Shown here piece after piece: positions 8,907-16,919 of a stretch of 42,161 nucleotides of DNA. The DNA comes from Neochlamydia sp. AcF84. GTDB taxonomy: Bacteria > Chlamydiota > Chlamydiia > Chlamydiales > Parachlamydiaceae. Every line of letters begins with the position of its first letter. Within the stretch, counting starts at the first letter, position 1. The position numbers were made by a program, and so were the translations under genes. The notes under the pieces were generated by a model that had not been told where the DNA came from, did not search any database, and was given only the letters and a program-made list of their open reading frames with translations. The DNA is taken from assembly GCF_011087585.1 (NCBI RefSeq), contig NZ_VJOT01000070.1, forward strand, positions 1 to 42,161. The letters run 5' to 3'.

Positions 8907-9503
8907 TTAATGAGTATGCTCATGATCATCTGAAGAATGCTCATGCTGCTCATTGGAAGAAGGATTTTCCGCAGAGGGAAGCTTGTCATTCAGCTTTTGC
9001 TGATCCTTAAGTTGGAAATCTCTTTCTCGTTTTCTGCGTTTAATGAGATCAATCTGACATTCATAATTAATAACGTGAAACATCTGTTTAAAATTTTCCC
9101 ACTCGTCAGCAAAGGTTTCTATCATCTTTATATTTACGTTCTGCTTAATAGCGGTAAGCTCAAATAACATTTTATGAGCACTTATTAGACGTTTAGGAGT
9201 GTCAGCTTCAGCCGGCTTTATCTTTTGCTGAAGAAAGTATGCCGTAATAAGATTGGCAATTTCATCCGAAGCTGAATCTTTAAGTTTTACCCATCGGATG
9301 AAGTTATTGCGTTCAAAGGGAGTAGAAAATTTGCTATTGTTAAGCTCGGTGATCCCTTTATACATAGTCTCGATGTATTGATCGATTTGATTAAAAACCA
9401 GCTCATCATGATAGACTCCACAAGGCATTTGGCAGTGTGCCATTAAAGTTCCTGTATGACAGAGTAAGGCTATTATCCCTTGGACCAAAATAGTTTTTTT
9501 CAT
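8907..9503 (-). CDS. sodN: Exported nickel-type superoxide dismutase with His-rich tail
   Basis: A 198-residue precursor. Residues 1-22 form a signal peptide (basic MKK, hydrophobic core, ending TLMA). Immediately after comes HCQMPCGVY (residues 23-31), the nickel hook of NiSOD, in which the mature N-terminal His, Cys2 and Cys6 bind Ni and Tyr9 gates the site. The canonical hook is HCDLPCGVY, so position 3 is Q here instead of D. The following helices (FIRWVKLKDSASDEIANLI, then YFLQQKIKP) resemble the four-helix bundle of the cyanobacterial/planctomycete type. NiSOD converts superoxide to oxygen and peroxide. In most species a dedicated peptidase, SodX, exposes His1; here a Sec signal peptide would do so. 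Residues about 155-198 are an extra charged tail ending in EQHEHSSDDHEHTH, which may hold metal. No sodX gene is in the window. Confidence 0.85.
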   Translation of the reverse strand: MKKTILVQGIIALLCHTGTLMAHCQMPCGVYHDELVFNQIDQYIETMYKGITELNNSKFSTPFERNNFIRWVKLKDSASDEIANLITAYFLQQKIKPAEADTPKRLISAHKMLFELTAIKQNVNIKMIETFADEWENFKQMFHVINYECQIDLIKRRKRERDFQLKDQQKLNDKLPSAENPSSNEQHEHSSDDHEHTH

Positions 9504-10302
9504 CGATTCTCCTTTTTTTAAGCATTCCTTAAGCGTTGTGGGTTAACCAAAAACTTAAGAAAAATTTATAGGTTTTAGCAAAGTAATAAGCAGGATAGGC
9601 TTTTATCTCATCTAAAAATATTTGACAAGAGCTTGCTTGCTTTAATAGTTTAGAAAATGCTAGAAAGGTATGGAATTTGCCTTGTTAACGATAAAAAAAT
9701 TATAAAGTTTAAAGGCATCTATAAAGCCTAATTTCTCTAATAAACAAAGAGAATAGAGAGGGATAAAAAAAATCTTATCAATAGGCAAAAAAAGCTGAAA
9801 AGAAGCTGGCCACCGGGCAGCATTAAAATCTATTTACTTCAACTTAAATAGGATTTATTCACTTAAGATCTTCTTTAAGATTCGCAGCTTTTATTTGGAT
9901 GCATTTCTTCTTAGAAATGAAAGCTAAGATCTTCCTCCCTAAAAAATAAAGGGTTCATGGAGAAAGTTTAAGTAAATCTATTGGTCACTTAAAAATTAGT
10001 TGTAGGAGTCCTGCAGCCATATAGAAAAAGTGCCGAATGGGTGAATTTTAATCTAAGAGAAGCAGGCATAGCTTCAGCCCAATGGATTCTAACAGGCAAA
10101 GTAAACTTTCATCTAAACTCTTGCCCTTGGAAAAATCCTATAAAAAGATCATTCTTTGGCTTTTTTCCTATCAAAGAAAAAACATCTGTTAGTGCATCTA
10201 TCCAGAGATTTTGCATGTCGCCATTGATTGATAAGCTGCTAGATGGTTAACTTTTGTTAAAACGCTGGATAGAAAAACAGCAAAAGAATATAAATTTGAT
10301 GT
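9504..10302. other. Long intergenic region with a weak coding-like stretch
   Basis: About 800 bases without a supported gene. On the + strand a frame is open from about 9990 to 10250; its product would read like LREAGIASAQWILTGKV followed by a basic aromatic stretch. It has only a GTG candidate start (10041) without a ribosome binding site and I do not recognise it, so I treat it as a possible decayed fragment. The sodN promoter should lie near 9504-9600 and that of the following operon near 10260-10300. Confidence 0.35.
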
Positions 10303-10632
10303 ATGCAGCTCTTTCTTCTTAAAATTAATCGATACGTAGAACAGTTTTTTTTTCAAGCTTGGTGGGTCATTCTGTTTGGCCTTTTTATCTATATGCTATT
10401 GGAACAGGGTATGAAAGTACAGAATAAAGAATATGCTACCCTTCAAGAGCATTATCAAGAGTTAGAAAAACAAAAGAAAGAAGCGTATGCTTTGCAAGAA
10501 AAGCTTTTAATTGAAATTAATAGCCAAAGCGATCCGGCGTGGGTCGAGCAAGTTCTTATGAAAGGTCTAGGTCTTGTACCCGAGGGTCAAATTAAAGTCT
10601 TTTTTGATAAATCAATGGCAAGCAAGCCATGA
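10303..10632 (+). CDS. Small FtsB/DivIC-like protein: one membrane helix and a coiled coil
   Basis: A 109-residue protein with a short cytoplasmic N terminus, one transmembrane helix (about residues 16-34, AWWVILFGLFIYMLLEQG) and then a coiled coil (about 38-72, rich in E, Q, K and L at heptad spacing). A short globular end follows (LMKGLGLVPEGQIKVFF). This layout matches septum-formation initiators of the FtsB/DivIC family, in which the C-terminal end after the coiled coil binds the division complex. The family is short and divergent, so the match is by architecture. Its stop overlaps the next start by four bases (ATGA), so it is translationally coupled to the first CBS protein gene. Confidence 0.55.
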   Translation: MQLFLLKINRYVEQFFFQAWWVILFGLFIYMLLEQGMKVQNKEYATLQEHYQELEKQKKEAYALQEKLLIEINSQSDPAWVEQVLMKGLGLVPEGQIKVFFDKSMASKP

Positions 10633-11870
10633 TAAGTAGTTTAATTTTAATTGCAGTTATCTTATTACTCACACTTGCTTCTGGTTGGTGCTCTGCTTCA
10701 GAAGCAGCGCTTTTCTCTCTTTCTTCTACAAGAGTTAAAAGCTTTAAAAACAGTGAGGATTCGCGTGAGCGCTTGATCTCTAGGCTACTTGCACAGCCGC
10801 GTGAGTTGCTAATTACCGTTTTTCTGCTTAACACGATCGTCAATATTCTTTTGCAAAACGTCATCTCTCATGCTTTTACAAACGCTGGTGGATGGCTAAT
10901 GGCCGTAGGCTTGCCTTTTGTACTTTTATTAGTTTTTGGCGAAATTGTACCGAAGTACCTGGGGATACAAAACAATGTTAAGCTTTCTAAGCATACCGCA
11001 CCTGCTTTAGCTTCTCTACAACGCCTGCTATATCCGATCAAAACATTTATCATTTACATTCTCTCTCCCATTTCGCGTGTATTCTTTTTCTTTTTGAAAA
11101 AAGATGCCGATATATCGCGCGAAGAGCTTCATCACGTGCTAAAAAAATCTGAGGAAGCGGGAATTCTTAATCATGAGGAACGAGAATTAATTGGAGGATA
11201 TTTAAATCTTCAGGATACGAATGTAAGAGAGATCATGCGTCCGCGCCAAGAAATTCTATTTTACAATAGAGAAGATCCTCTAACCAAATTAGTTCATCTT
11301 TTCGTGGATAGACAATGTACTCGTCTCCCCGTCTGTGAAAATGGCATTGAAAATGTTTTGGGAATTATTGATGCTAAGCAATATTTTCTCCATCGACAAG
11401 CCATCCATACCTCTCAAGATTTAAATAATTTCTTATGGCGCCCCTATTATATTCCAGAAACCACGCCTTCGCGTACCTTATTAAGGCGATTCGAAGAAAG
11501 TGGCCAAGAAATAGCTCTGGTAGTAGATGAGTATGGGTCTATTTCGGGCTTAGTTACCTATGAAGATATCGTCGAAGTCGTCGTAGGGAAAATCAAAGAT
11601 TTACGCGATCAAAAAGTTATCTTTACCCAAGCAGGAAAAGACGAGATTATTGCCAGTGGGAAGATGGAATTGGATGAATTTAATAACTATTTTGAAACGG
11701 ATTTAAAAAGTGAAAGTATGGTTACCTTAGGGGGATGGCTAACAGAACAGCTGGGAGATATCCCTAAAAGTGGCACTAAATTTGAAAACCACGCCTTTCT
11801 CTTTCAAGTTTTATCGGCTGATCCAAATAGGATAAGAAGAATATACGTTCGAAGGCTTAAAAGCAGGTAG
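10629..11870 (+). CDS. CNNM/CorC-type membrane protein with DUF21, CBS pair and CorC_HlyC domain (TlyC-like), copy 1
   Basis: A 413-residue protein. Residues 1 to about 150 are the DUF21/CNNM transmembrane domain with small-residue-rich helices (SEAALFSLSSTRV; VFGEIVPKYLG, where the GEI/L-x-PK motif is diagnostic). A CBS pair lies at about 200-325 (IMRPRQEI, then VVDEYGSISGLVTYEDIVEVVVG, the usual second-CBS ending), and a CorC_HlyC domain closes the protein (about 340-413). Family members handle Mg2+ or Co2+ extrusion and bind ATP-Mg at the CBS pair. The 'hemolysin' name is historical. It is the middle gene of a three-gene + strand operon. Chlamydiae typically carry two such genes side by side (CT256/CT257 in C. 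trachomatis, from memory). Confidence 0.9.
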   Translation: MISSLILIAVILLLTLASGWCSASEAALFSLSSTRVKSFKNSEDSRERLISRLLAQPRELLITVFLLNTIVNILLQNVISHAFTNAGGWLMAVGLPFVLLLVFGEIVPKYLGIQNNVKLSKHTAPALASLQRLLYPIKTFIIYILSPISRVFFFFLKKDADISREELHHVLKKSEEAGILNHEERELIGGYLNLQDTNVREIMRPRQEILFYNREDPLTKLVHLFVDRQCTRLPVCENGIENVLGIIDAKQYFLHRQAIHTSQDLNNFLWRPYYIPETTPSRTLLRRFEESGQEIALVVDEYGSISGLVTYEDIVEVVVGKIKDLRDQKVIFTQAGKDEIIASGKMELDEFNNYFETDLKSESMVTLGGWLTEQLGDIPKSGTKFENHAFLFQVLSADPNRIRRIYVRRLKSR

Positions 11871-11876
11871 CATTAA

Positions 11877-13121
11877 ATGAATCTTTCGGCAGGCTGGTGG
11901 CTATTTTTTAATATTTTTTCTATTTTCGTTTTAGCTTTTTTCTCCATGGCAGAAATGGCTTGTGTCTCTTTTAATAAGATAAGACTGCAATATTACTATA
12001 GCAAAGGTCATACACGAGCAATTTGGCTCAATGATCTTCTTCATAACCCTTCGCGATTATTTGGAACTACCTTAATTATCGTTAATTTAGCCATGGTGTT
12101 TGGATCGGAATGTGCTCGAGTTTTTCATCAAAGCATAGGTCTTGATCCTGATCTTGCCCCTTTATCGCAGGTTATCCTAGTCGTAATTTTTGGCGAGTTA
12201 GCTCCTATCTTGGCAGCCAGACGCTATCCTGAGCATATTGCCATGATGGGAGTACCGATTGTTTACTTTACTGCCAAATTGATGGCTCCCATTTTATGGG
12301 TGATTAGCGGACTTTCAAAATTAGCCAATTATTTAATTGGAGGACGAGAATCTAATGCCAACTTCTACCTTAGTCAAAAAGAGCTTCAGAAGCTTTTAGA
12401 AGAGCAAGATGACATTAAACTCCACAGCTCGGAAAACAAGGAATTTGAAACGATTACTGCCAATATCTTTAAGATGAATAATAAAGAAGCACGTCAGCTC
12501 ATGATCCCTATTGAGCAAATTCCTACCGTAGGTGCTACTGCTACGATCTTAGATGCTAAACGTTTAATGGCTAAAACAAAAGAGCGTTTCTTAACCGTTC
12601 ACCTCCGGGAAATGCATCATATTATAGGAATAGCTTTCCCTCGATTATTGATTCGTGCTGCCGATAATAAACGGCTGCGTGACTATTGCCTTCCTCCTTG
12701 GTTTATCACCCAAAATACTAACATCATGCAGATCCTCAAGCAATTTAAAAGCAATAATCAGAGCGTAGCCGTGGTCTTAGATGTCAACGGACAAGCCTCC
12801 GGCATCCTTAGCCTTGACTGCATTATGCAAGCCATCTTTGGATCTCACCCTCACCCTATCCACAAGCAAGACACTTTAACTAATCAGTTAATCATCGATA
12901 GAACCCTGCCTGGTGATATGACGATTGAAGAGTTTTATAAACAATTTGATGTAAAACTAGCTGATGAGAAAAAATTAAAATTATCAGAACTAATCCTTTC
13001 TAAGTTAGGGCATATGCCTGAAGAGGGAGAATCGATTTATATCGAGCCCTTCGTTATTACAGTCAACGAAGCGACTTTACTAGAAATCAAAAGCGTGATG
13101 ATTACCACTCTTCAAATTTGA
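11877..13121 (+). CDS. CNNM/CorC-type membrane protein with DUF21, CBS pair and CorC_HlyC domain, copy 2
   Basis: A 414-residue paralogue of the upstream gene, starting six bases after its stop. The DUF21 domain is recognisable (AEMACVSFNKIRLQYY; IFGELAPILAARRYP). The CBS region is more divergent (LMIPIEQIPTVGATATI, then VAVVLDVNGQASGILSLDCI), followed by a CorC_HlyC domain (MTIEEFYKQFDVKL). Compared with copy 1, the GEIVPK motif is GELAPI, so the conserved lysine is missing, and the second CBS ends in SLDCI instead of TYEDI. Copy 2 may therefore respond to a different ligand or act only in a heterodimer with copy 1; that is inference. It ends the operon. Confidence 0.88.
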   Translation: MNLSAGWWLFFNIFSIFVLAFFSMAEMACVSFNKIRLQYYYSKGHTRAIWLNDLLHNPSRLFGTTLIIVNLAMVFGSECARVFHQSIGLDPDLAPLSQVILVVIFGELAPILAARRYPEHIAMMGVPIVYFTAKLMAPILWVISGLSKLANYLIGGRESNANFYLSQKELQKLLEEQDDIKLHSSENKEFETITANIFKMNNKEARQLMIPIEQIPTVGATATILDAKRLMAKTKERFLTVHLREMHHIIGIAFPRLLIRAADNKRLRDYCLPPWFITQNTNIMQILKQFKSNNQSVAVVLDVNGQASGILSLDCIMQAIFGSHPHPIHKQDTLTNQLIIDRTLPGDMTIEEFYKQFDVKLADEKKLKLSELILSKLGHMPEEGESIYIEPFVITVNEATLLEIKSVMITTLQI

Positions 13122-13362
13122 AAACTAGAAAATACGTAAAAGATTTGCTATCTTGAAAATAAATACATTATTTATCAATTTTCTTTCACCTCTTTAGACT
13201 AGCTTCTCAAGTTTTTTGCTCACAAATCTTTCATTTTATCGCCTGCATAACATACTAAAGCTTAATCTACAAACGTAGCTTAAAGGCTAGGGAAGATAGT
13301 TCCTCGTTTCTTTACCACAGCAAAGAACTGCACGAAAGATAATCCTTTCTTCATAATGCCGT
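13122..13362. repeat. Downstream flank of LRR gene 1, part of the tandem duplication
   Basis: From about 13165 onward this sequence resembles 16475-16710, the region after the second LRR gene. Shared blocks include TATCAATTTT, the CTTCTCAA/CTCTCAA-GTTTTTGCTC region, CTGCATAAC and AAGGCTAGG-AAGATAG. It shows that the duplication covers gene flanks as well as the coding part. It also separates the convergent CBS operon and LRR gene 1. Confidence 0.6.
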
Positions 13363-16299
13363 CTAAAGTGGATTGCCCTCCATATTAAGCCTCCCTACCT
13401 TAGGAAGGTGAGAAATAATGGTTAGCTGGTTATAGCTTAAGTCAAGCTCTTGCAGCTGAGAAAGCTGCCCTATCTCTGCAGGAATAGCCATTAGCTGATT
13501 ATTACTTAAGTCAAGAGTTTTCAGCTGCGATAGCTGCCCTATCTCTGTAGGCAGAGCGGTTAGCTGGTTGTTATCTAGGAAAAGCTTTCTCAGCTGAGAA
13601 AGCTGCCCTATCGCTGCAGGAACAGCGGTTAACTGGTTGCTGCTTAACCAAAGCTTTTGCAGCTGAGAAAGTTGCCCTATCTCAGCAGGAATAGCAGTTA
13701 GCTGATTAATACTTACGGCAAGTATTTTCAGCTGAGAAAGCTGCCCTATCTCTAAAGGAATAACGGCTAGCTGGTTGGCATGTAAGCCAAGCTCTTGCAG
13801 TTGGGATAACTGCCCTATCTCAGCAGGAAGAGCGGTTAGCTGGTTATAGTTTAAATTAAGCACTGCCAACTCAGCAAGCTGCCCTATCTCTGCAGGCAGG
13901 GCAATTAATTGGTTGAAGCTTAAGTCAAGCTTTTCGAGCTGAGAAAGTTGCCCTATCTCAGCAGGAAGAGCAGTTAACTGGTTATTGTATAAGGCAAGTC
14001 CTTGTAGATGAGAAAGCTGCCCTATCTCGGCAGGAAGAGCTTTTAGCCGATTGCCTCTTAACAAAAGCAGTTCTAGCTGAGAAAGCTGCCCGATAGCCGC
14101 AGGAATAACCGTCAGATAGTTACAACTTAAGTTAAGGGCTTGCAGCTGCAATAACTGCCCTATCTCGGCAGGAAGAGCGTTTAGCTGGTTGTTGCTTAAG
14201 TCAAGCGTTTGTAGCTGAGATAACTGCCCTATCTCTGCAGGAATAATGGTTAGCTGGTTATCACTTAAGGTAAGCATTTGCAGCTGAGAGAGTTGCCATA
14301 TCTCTGCAGACAGGGCATTTAAGTGGTTGTTACTTAAGCCAAGCTTTTGCAGTTGAGAAAGCTGCCCGATTTCTGCAGGAATAGCGGTTAACTGATTATT
14401 GCTTAAGGCAAGAGTTTGCAGCTGAGAAAGGTGACATACCTCTTCGGGAACAATGGTTAGCTGGTTATCGTTTAAGTTGAGCGTTTGTAACTGAGAAAGC
14501 TGCCCGATGGCTGTAGGAATAGCAATTATCTGATTATTGTCTAAGTTAAGAGTTTGTAACTGCGATAGCTGCCCTATCTCTGCAGGGATGACAGTTAACA
14601 GGTTGCTACTTAAGCCAAGCGTTTGCAGCCGAGAAAGCTGCCCGATAGCCGCAGGAATAACGGTCAGATGGTTATTGTTTAAGGCAAGTCCTTGCAGCTG
14701 AAAAAGCTGCCCCAGGGCTGCAGGAATAGCGGCTAGCTGGTTCCTCCCTAAGCTAAGCCATTGCAGGTGAGAAAGCTGCCCGATTTCAGGAGGAATGATG
14801 GTTAGATGGTTACCGTCTAAGCTTAGAGCTATCAGCTGGGAAAGCTGTCCAATTTCTGGAGAAATGATGGTCAGATGGTTATCGCCTAAGACTAGAGCTA
14901 TCAGCTGGGAAAGCTGCCCAATTTCTGGGGGAATAACAGTTAGCTGGTTGTTACTTAAGTCAAGCGCTTTAAGATGAGAAAGCTGCCAAATCTCGGGTGG
15001 TAAATAAGTCAAGCCTATCCCATCTAAGCTCAGGTCGGTGATATTATTACCATGTTTTTTTATCCACTGCTTTAACAGCTCTCCTTTTTTCTTTAAAGGT
15101 AAAGCTTTGATCTGAGGTTGGTTTAAGTAGTCTGTTCCCCCGGGTAGCTTCTGCCAGAGTAAAAGACGGTTAATATTGAGTAGATAGGAGGAATAATTAG
15201 AAAGGGTAAAGGCTTGGCTCTCCTTAGTATTTCCTTCAAATTTTGCAGGAGAAAGAGAAGCGGCTAAGTTAAAGAGTTTTTGAAAAATGTAGGGTACTTT
15301 TTCTTCAATAGAAAGATTAGGCTTAATTTCATAAATCTTATCTAAAATGCCAGCTTGTGCTATGAAATCCCCCTCCCTCTCAGGAAAATAAACCTGCATA
15401 ATAGCGTTGTAAAGCGAAGCCATGGAAACAGGAGTAGTAGATGAAGAGGCAAGAGCTTGAATTTCTTTAGACGAGATAGTAGATGAAGAAGAAATAGAAG
15501 GTTGGAGAGCACCTGGGGCAAGACAGGAGGACTGCTGGTGAATTTGGCGCAGCTTTTCAACGACAAATTGCCTAACCTTTTTATTTTCTCCTAGTAATTT
15601 TTCCGTCCATTTATAACTTATCTTTTCTTTCTCATTTAGCTCTTCACCCTCTTGGCTCATCAACTCTTCGACTTGATTCTCTAATATCTTCTTTAAAATA
15701 GAGTTTTCTTGAATGGAAGGCTCTTCTAACAGATTGAATAAAAGTTCAGTATAGCCTTCTTTAGAAGACTCTGTAGAAGATAAGCTTTTTTCTTTAACTT
15801 TATCTTTACTATGAAAAGAAGTCGGAAGAGGAGAAAGCGGCTGCGAAGATAAAGACGCTTCGGAAGAGCGTTTAAGGCAAAATTCGAGATAGACTTGAGC
15901 TTTTTCATACGTAGGAGTTAATTGCAAAGCTTGTAGTAAAGCTTCTATAGCAGTGGCATGCTCTCCTTGTTCAGCCAGTTCTTTACCCCGTAAGAAATGT
16001 CCTACAGCTTCTTCGCTAGGTTCATGCTTAAGTTCTTCTAGTGGATGGGCTTCAGCCGTTTCAGCCAAGTGTCTCACCGTGTAATTGGGTGCATGCCTTT
16101 CAATAAGCCTTCTATCTAGAGGACAAAGTTTATTGCGCGCCAAGCATTGGATAACGGTATCTTCATTAAAAGTATGGCCACAAGGAAACAAAGTAACTGC
16201 CCGAGTCATCAGCTCTCCTGAGACAGCATCTTCTATATTCTCTGAGACTGTAGTGCGGAAAGTTAGCTGGATGCTAGAAGTAGAAGATGAAGGGATCAT
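13363..16299 (-). CDS. U-box / TPR / leucine-rich-repeat protein, candidate host-targeted E3 ubiquitin ligase effector (copy 1, intact)
   Basis: A 978-residue protein. Residues about 20-80 form a U-box: an [10 protein letters not shown] start, then FPCGHTF (C40, H42), CPLDRR (C59) and [11 protein letters not shown]. This is the order of eukaryotic U-box E3 ligases, which recruit an E2 and ubiquitinate a bound target. A TPR-like helical pair follows (about 95-140, [20 protein letters not shown]). Residues 150-415 are a Ser-rich linker and helical region shared with the neighbouring paralogue. From residue 417 to the end there are about 24 leucine-rich repeats of 23 residues ([20 protein letters not shown] type), capped by VGRLNMEGNPL. 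There is no Sec signal. The ATG is preceded by AAGGAG six bases upstream. Eukaryotic-type architecture implies delivery into the amoeba, probably by type III secretion, but no secretion signal can be read by eye. Confidence 0.85.
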   Translation of the reverse strand: MIPSSSTSSIQLTFRTTVSENIEDAVSGELMTRAVTLFPCGHTFNEDTVIQCLARNKLCPLDRRLIERHAPNYTVRHLAETAEAHPLEELKHEPSEEAVGHFLRGKELAEQGEHATAIEALLQALQLTPTYEKAQVYLEFCLKRSSEASLSSQPLSPLPTSFHSKDKVKEKSLSSTESSKEGYTELLFNLLEEPSIQENSILKKILENQVEELMSQEGEELNEKEKISYKWTEKLLGENKKVRQFVVEKLRQIHQQSSCLAPGALQPSISSSSTISSKEIQALASSSTTPVSMASLYNAIMQVYFPEREGDFIAQAGILDKIYEIKPNLSIEEKVPYIFQKLFNLAASLSPAKFEGNTKESQAFTLSNYSSYLLNINRLLLWQKLPGGTDYLNQPQIKALPLKKKGELLKQWIKKHGNNITDLSLDGIGLTYLPPEIWQLSHLKALDLSNNQLTVIPPEIGQLSQLIALVLGDNHLTIISPEIGQLSQLIALSLDGNHLTIIPPEIGQLSHLQWLSLGRNQLAAIPAALGQLFQLQGLALNNNHLTVIPAAIGQLSRLQTLGLSSNLLTVIPAEIGQLSQLQTLNLDNNQIIAIPTAIGQLSQLQTLNLNDNQLTIVPEEVCHLSQLQTLALSNNQLTAIPAEIGQLSQLQKLGLSNNHLNALSAEIWQLSQLQMLTLSDNQLTIIPAEIGQLSQLQTLDLSNNQLNALPAEIGQLLQLQALNLSCNYLTVIPAAIGQLSQLELLLLRGNRLKALPAEIGQLSHLQGLALYNNQLTALPAEIGQLSQLEKLDLSFNQLIALPAEIGQLAELAVLNLNYNQLTALPAEIGQLSQLQELGLHANQLAVIPLEIGQLSQLKILAVSINQLTAIPAEIGQLSQLQKLWLSSNQLTAVPAAIGQLSQLRKLFLDNNQLTALPTEIGQLSQLKTLDLSNNQLMAIPAEIGQLSQLQELDLSYNQLTIISHLPKVGRLNMEGNPL
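13366..15051 (-). repeat. Array of about 24 tandem 69-bp units encoding leucine-rich repeats
   Basis: Each unit encodes 23 residues with the frame L-x-x-L-x-x-L-x-L-x-x-N-x-L-x-x-I/L-P-x-E-I-G-Q. Units are similar enough at the DNA level (the phrase for IGQLSQLQ recurs nearly unchanged) to favour unequal recombination, which would change repeat number and target specificity. Units 9 and 11 differ in the Q/G turn (VCH and IWQ), giving internal landmarks. Confidence 0.85.
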
Positions 16300-16709
16300 G
16301 ATAAGCTCCTTAAAGTTTTAAGATAAGCGATTGCCACAAATGCTGGCCTGACCTGCTTTTTAAGGTCGTGTCTTATCTTTTCGCCATTAACTTATTCTTT
16401 TCATCTTTATTGATCAATTTTTATTTTAAGAGAAAAAAAACATTCCTACTTGATAGAAGCTATAGTCGCTGTTCTTACCTTTTATCAATTTTTATCTCAT
16501 CTTTTTGGATTAGCCTCTCAACGTTTTTGCTCCCAAACCTTCCATTTCATAGACTGCATAACCTGCTAAAAGGCTTAAAAAGGGAAAATTTTTGCCAATT
16601 ATACGCTACCTATCTGAAAACTTGGCCCAAAGGCTAGGAAAGATAGATTTCCGTTTATTCACCAAAGTAAACAAGCGTACAAAAGATAGGATTGACTTCT
16701 TAATGTCAT
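16300..16709. other. Region between the tandem LRR genes
   Basis: No gene seen. The side next to LRR gene 1 (16300-16440) is its upstream region and is nearly identical to 18882-19025 upstream of LRR gene 2, including the ribosome binding site and the block ending in TTGATCAATTTTTATTTTA. The rest (16475-16709) matches the region downstream of LRR gene 1. The boundary of the duplication unit therefore falls near 16440-16475. Confidence 0.6.
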
Positions 16710-16919
16710 CTAAAGAGGGTTATCATCAATCTTGAGTGATCTTAGCTTAGGAAGAGGAGGAATAACGGCTAGCTGGTTATATCTTAAGTCAAGCTTTTCC
16801 AGCTTAGTTAGCTGCCGGATTTCCGCAAAAATAGCGGCTAGCTGGTTGAAGCTTAAGTCAAGAGCTTGCAGCTGCGATAGCTGCCTATCTCAGTAGGCAA
16901 GAGGTTAGCCGGTTGTTGC
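16710..16919 (-). pseudogene. Frameshifted 3' end of LRR gene 2
   Basis: Read on the - strand, this stretch continues the LRR pattern out of frame with the upstream gene: LSQLQALDLSFNQLAAI, then LTKLEKLDLRYNQLAVIPPLP and a cap KLRSLKIDDNPL ending in TAG (16710-16712). The cap corresponds to VGRLNMEGNPL in copy 1. At least three small losses of one or two bases between about 16880 and 16990 break the frame, so these repeats are no longer translated with the rest of the protein. Confidence 0.8.

Noticed and set aside
10041..10250. Small + strand gene of 69 codons
   Set aside because: Only a GTG candidate start without a ribosome binding site, no recognisable family, and the open frame extends upstream without a start; more likely a decayed fragment.
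13366..15051. CRISPR array suggested by regular 69-bp spacing
   Set aside because: The periodicity is coding: every unit translates to a 23-residue leucine-rich repeat in one frame, with no constant repeat/variable spacer structure.
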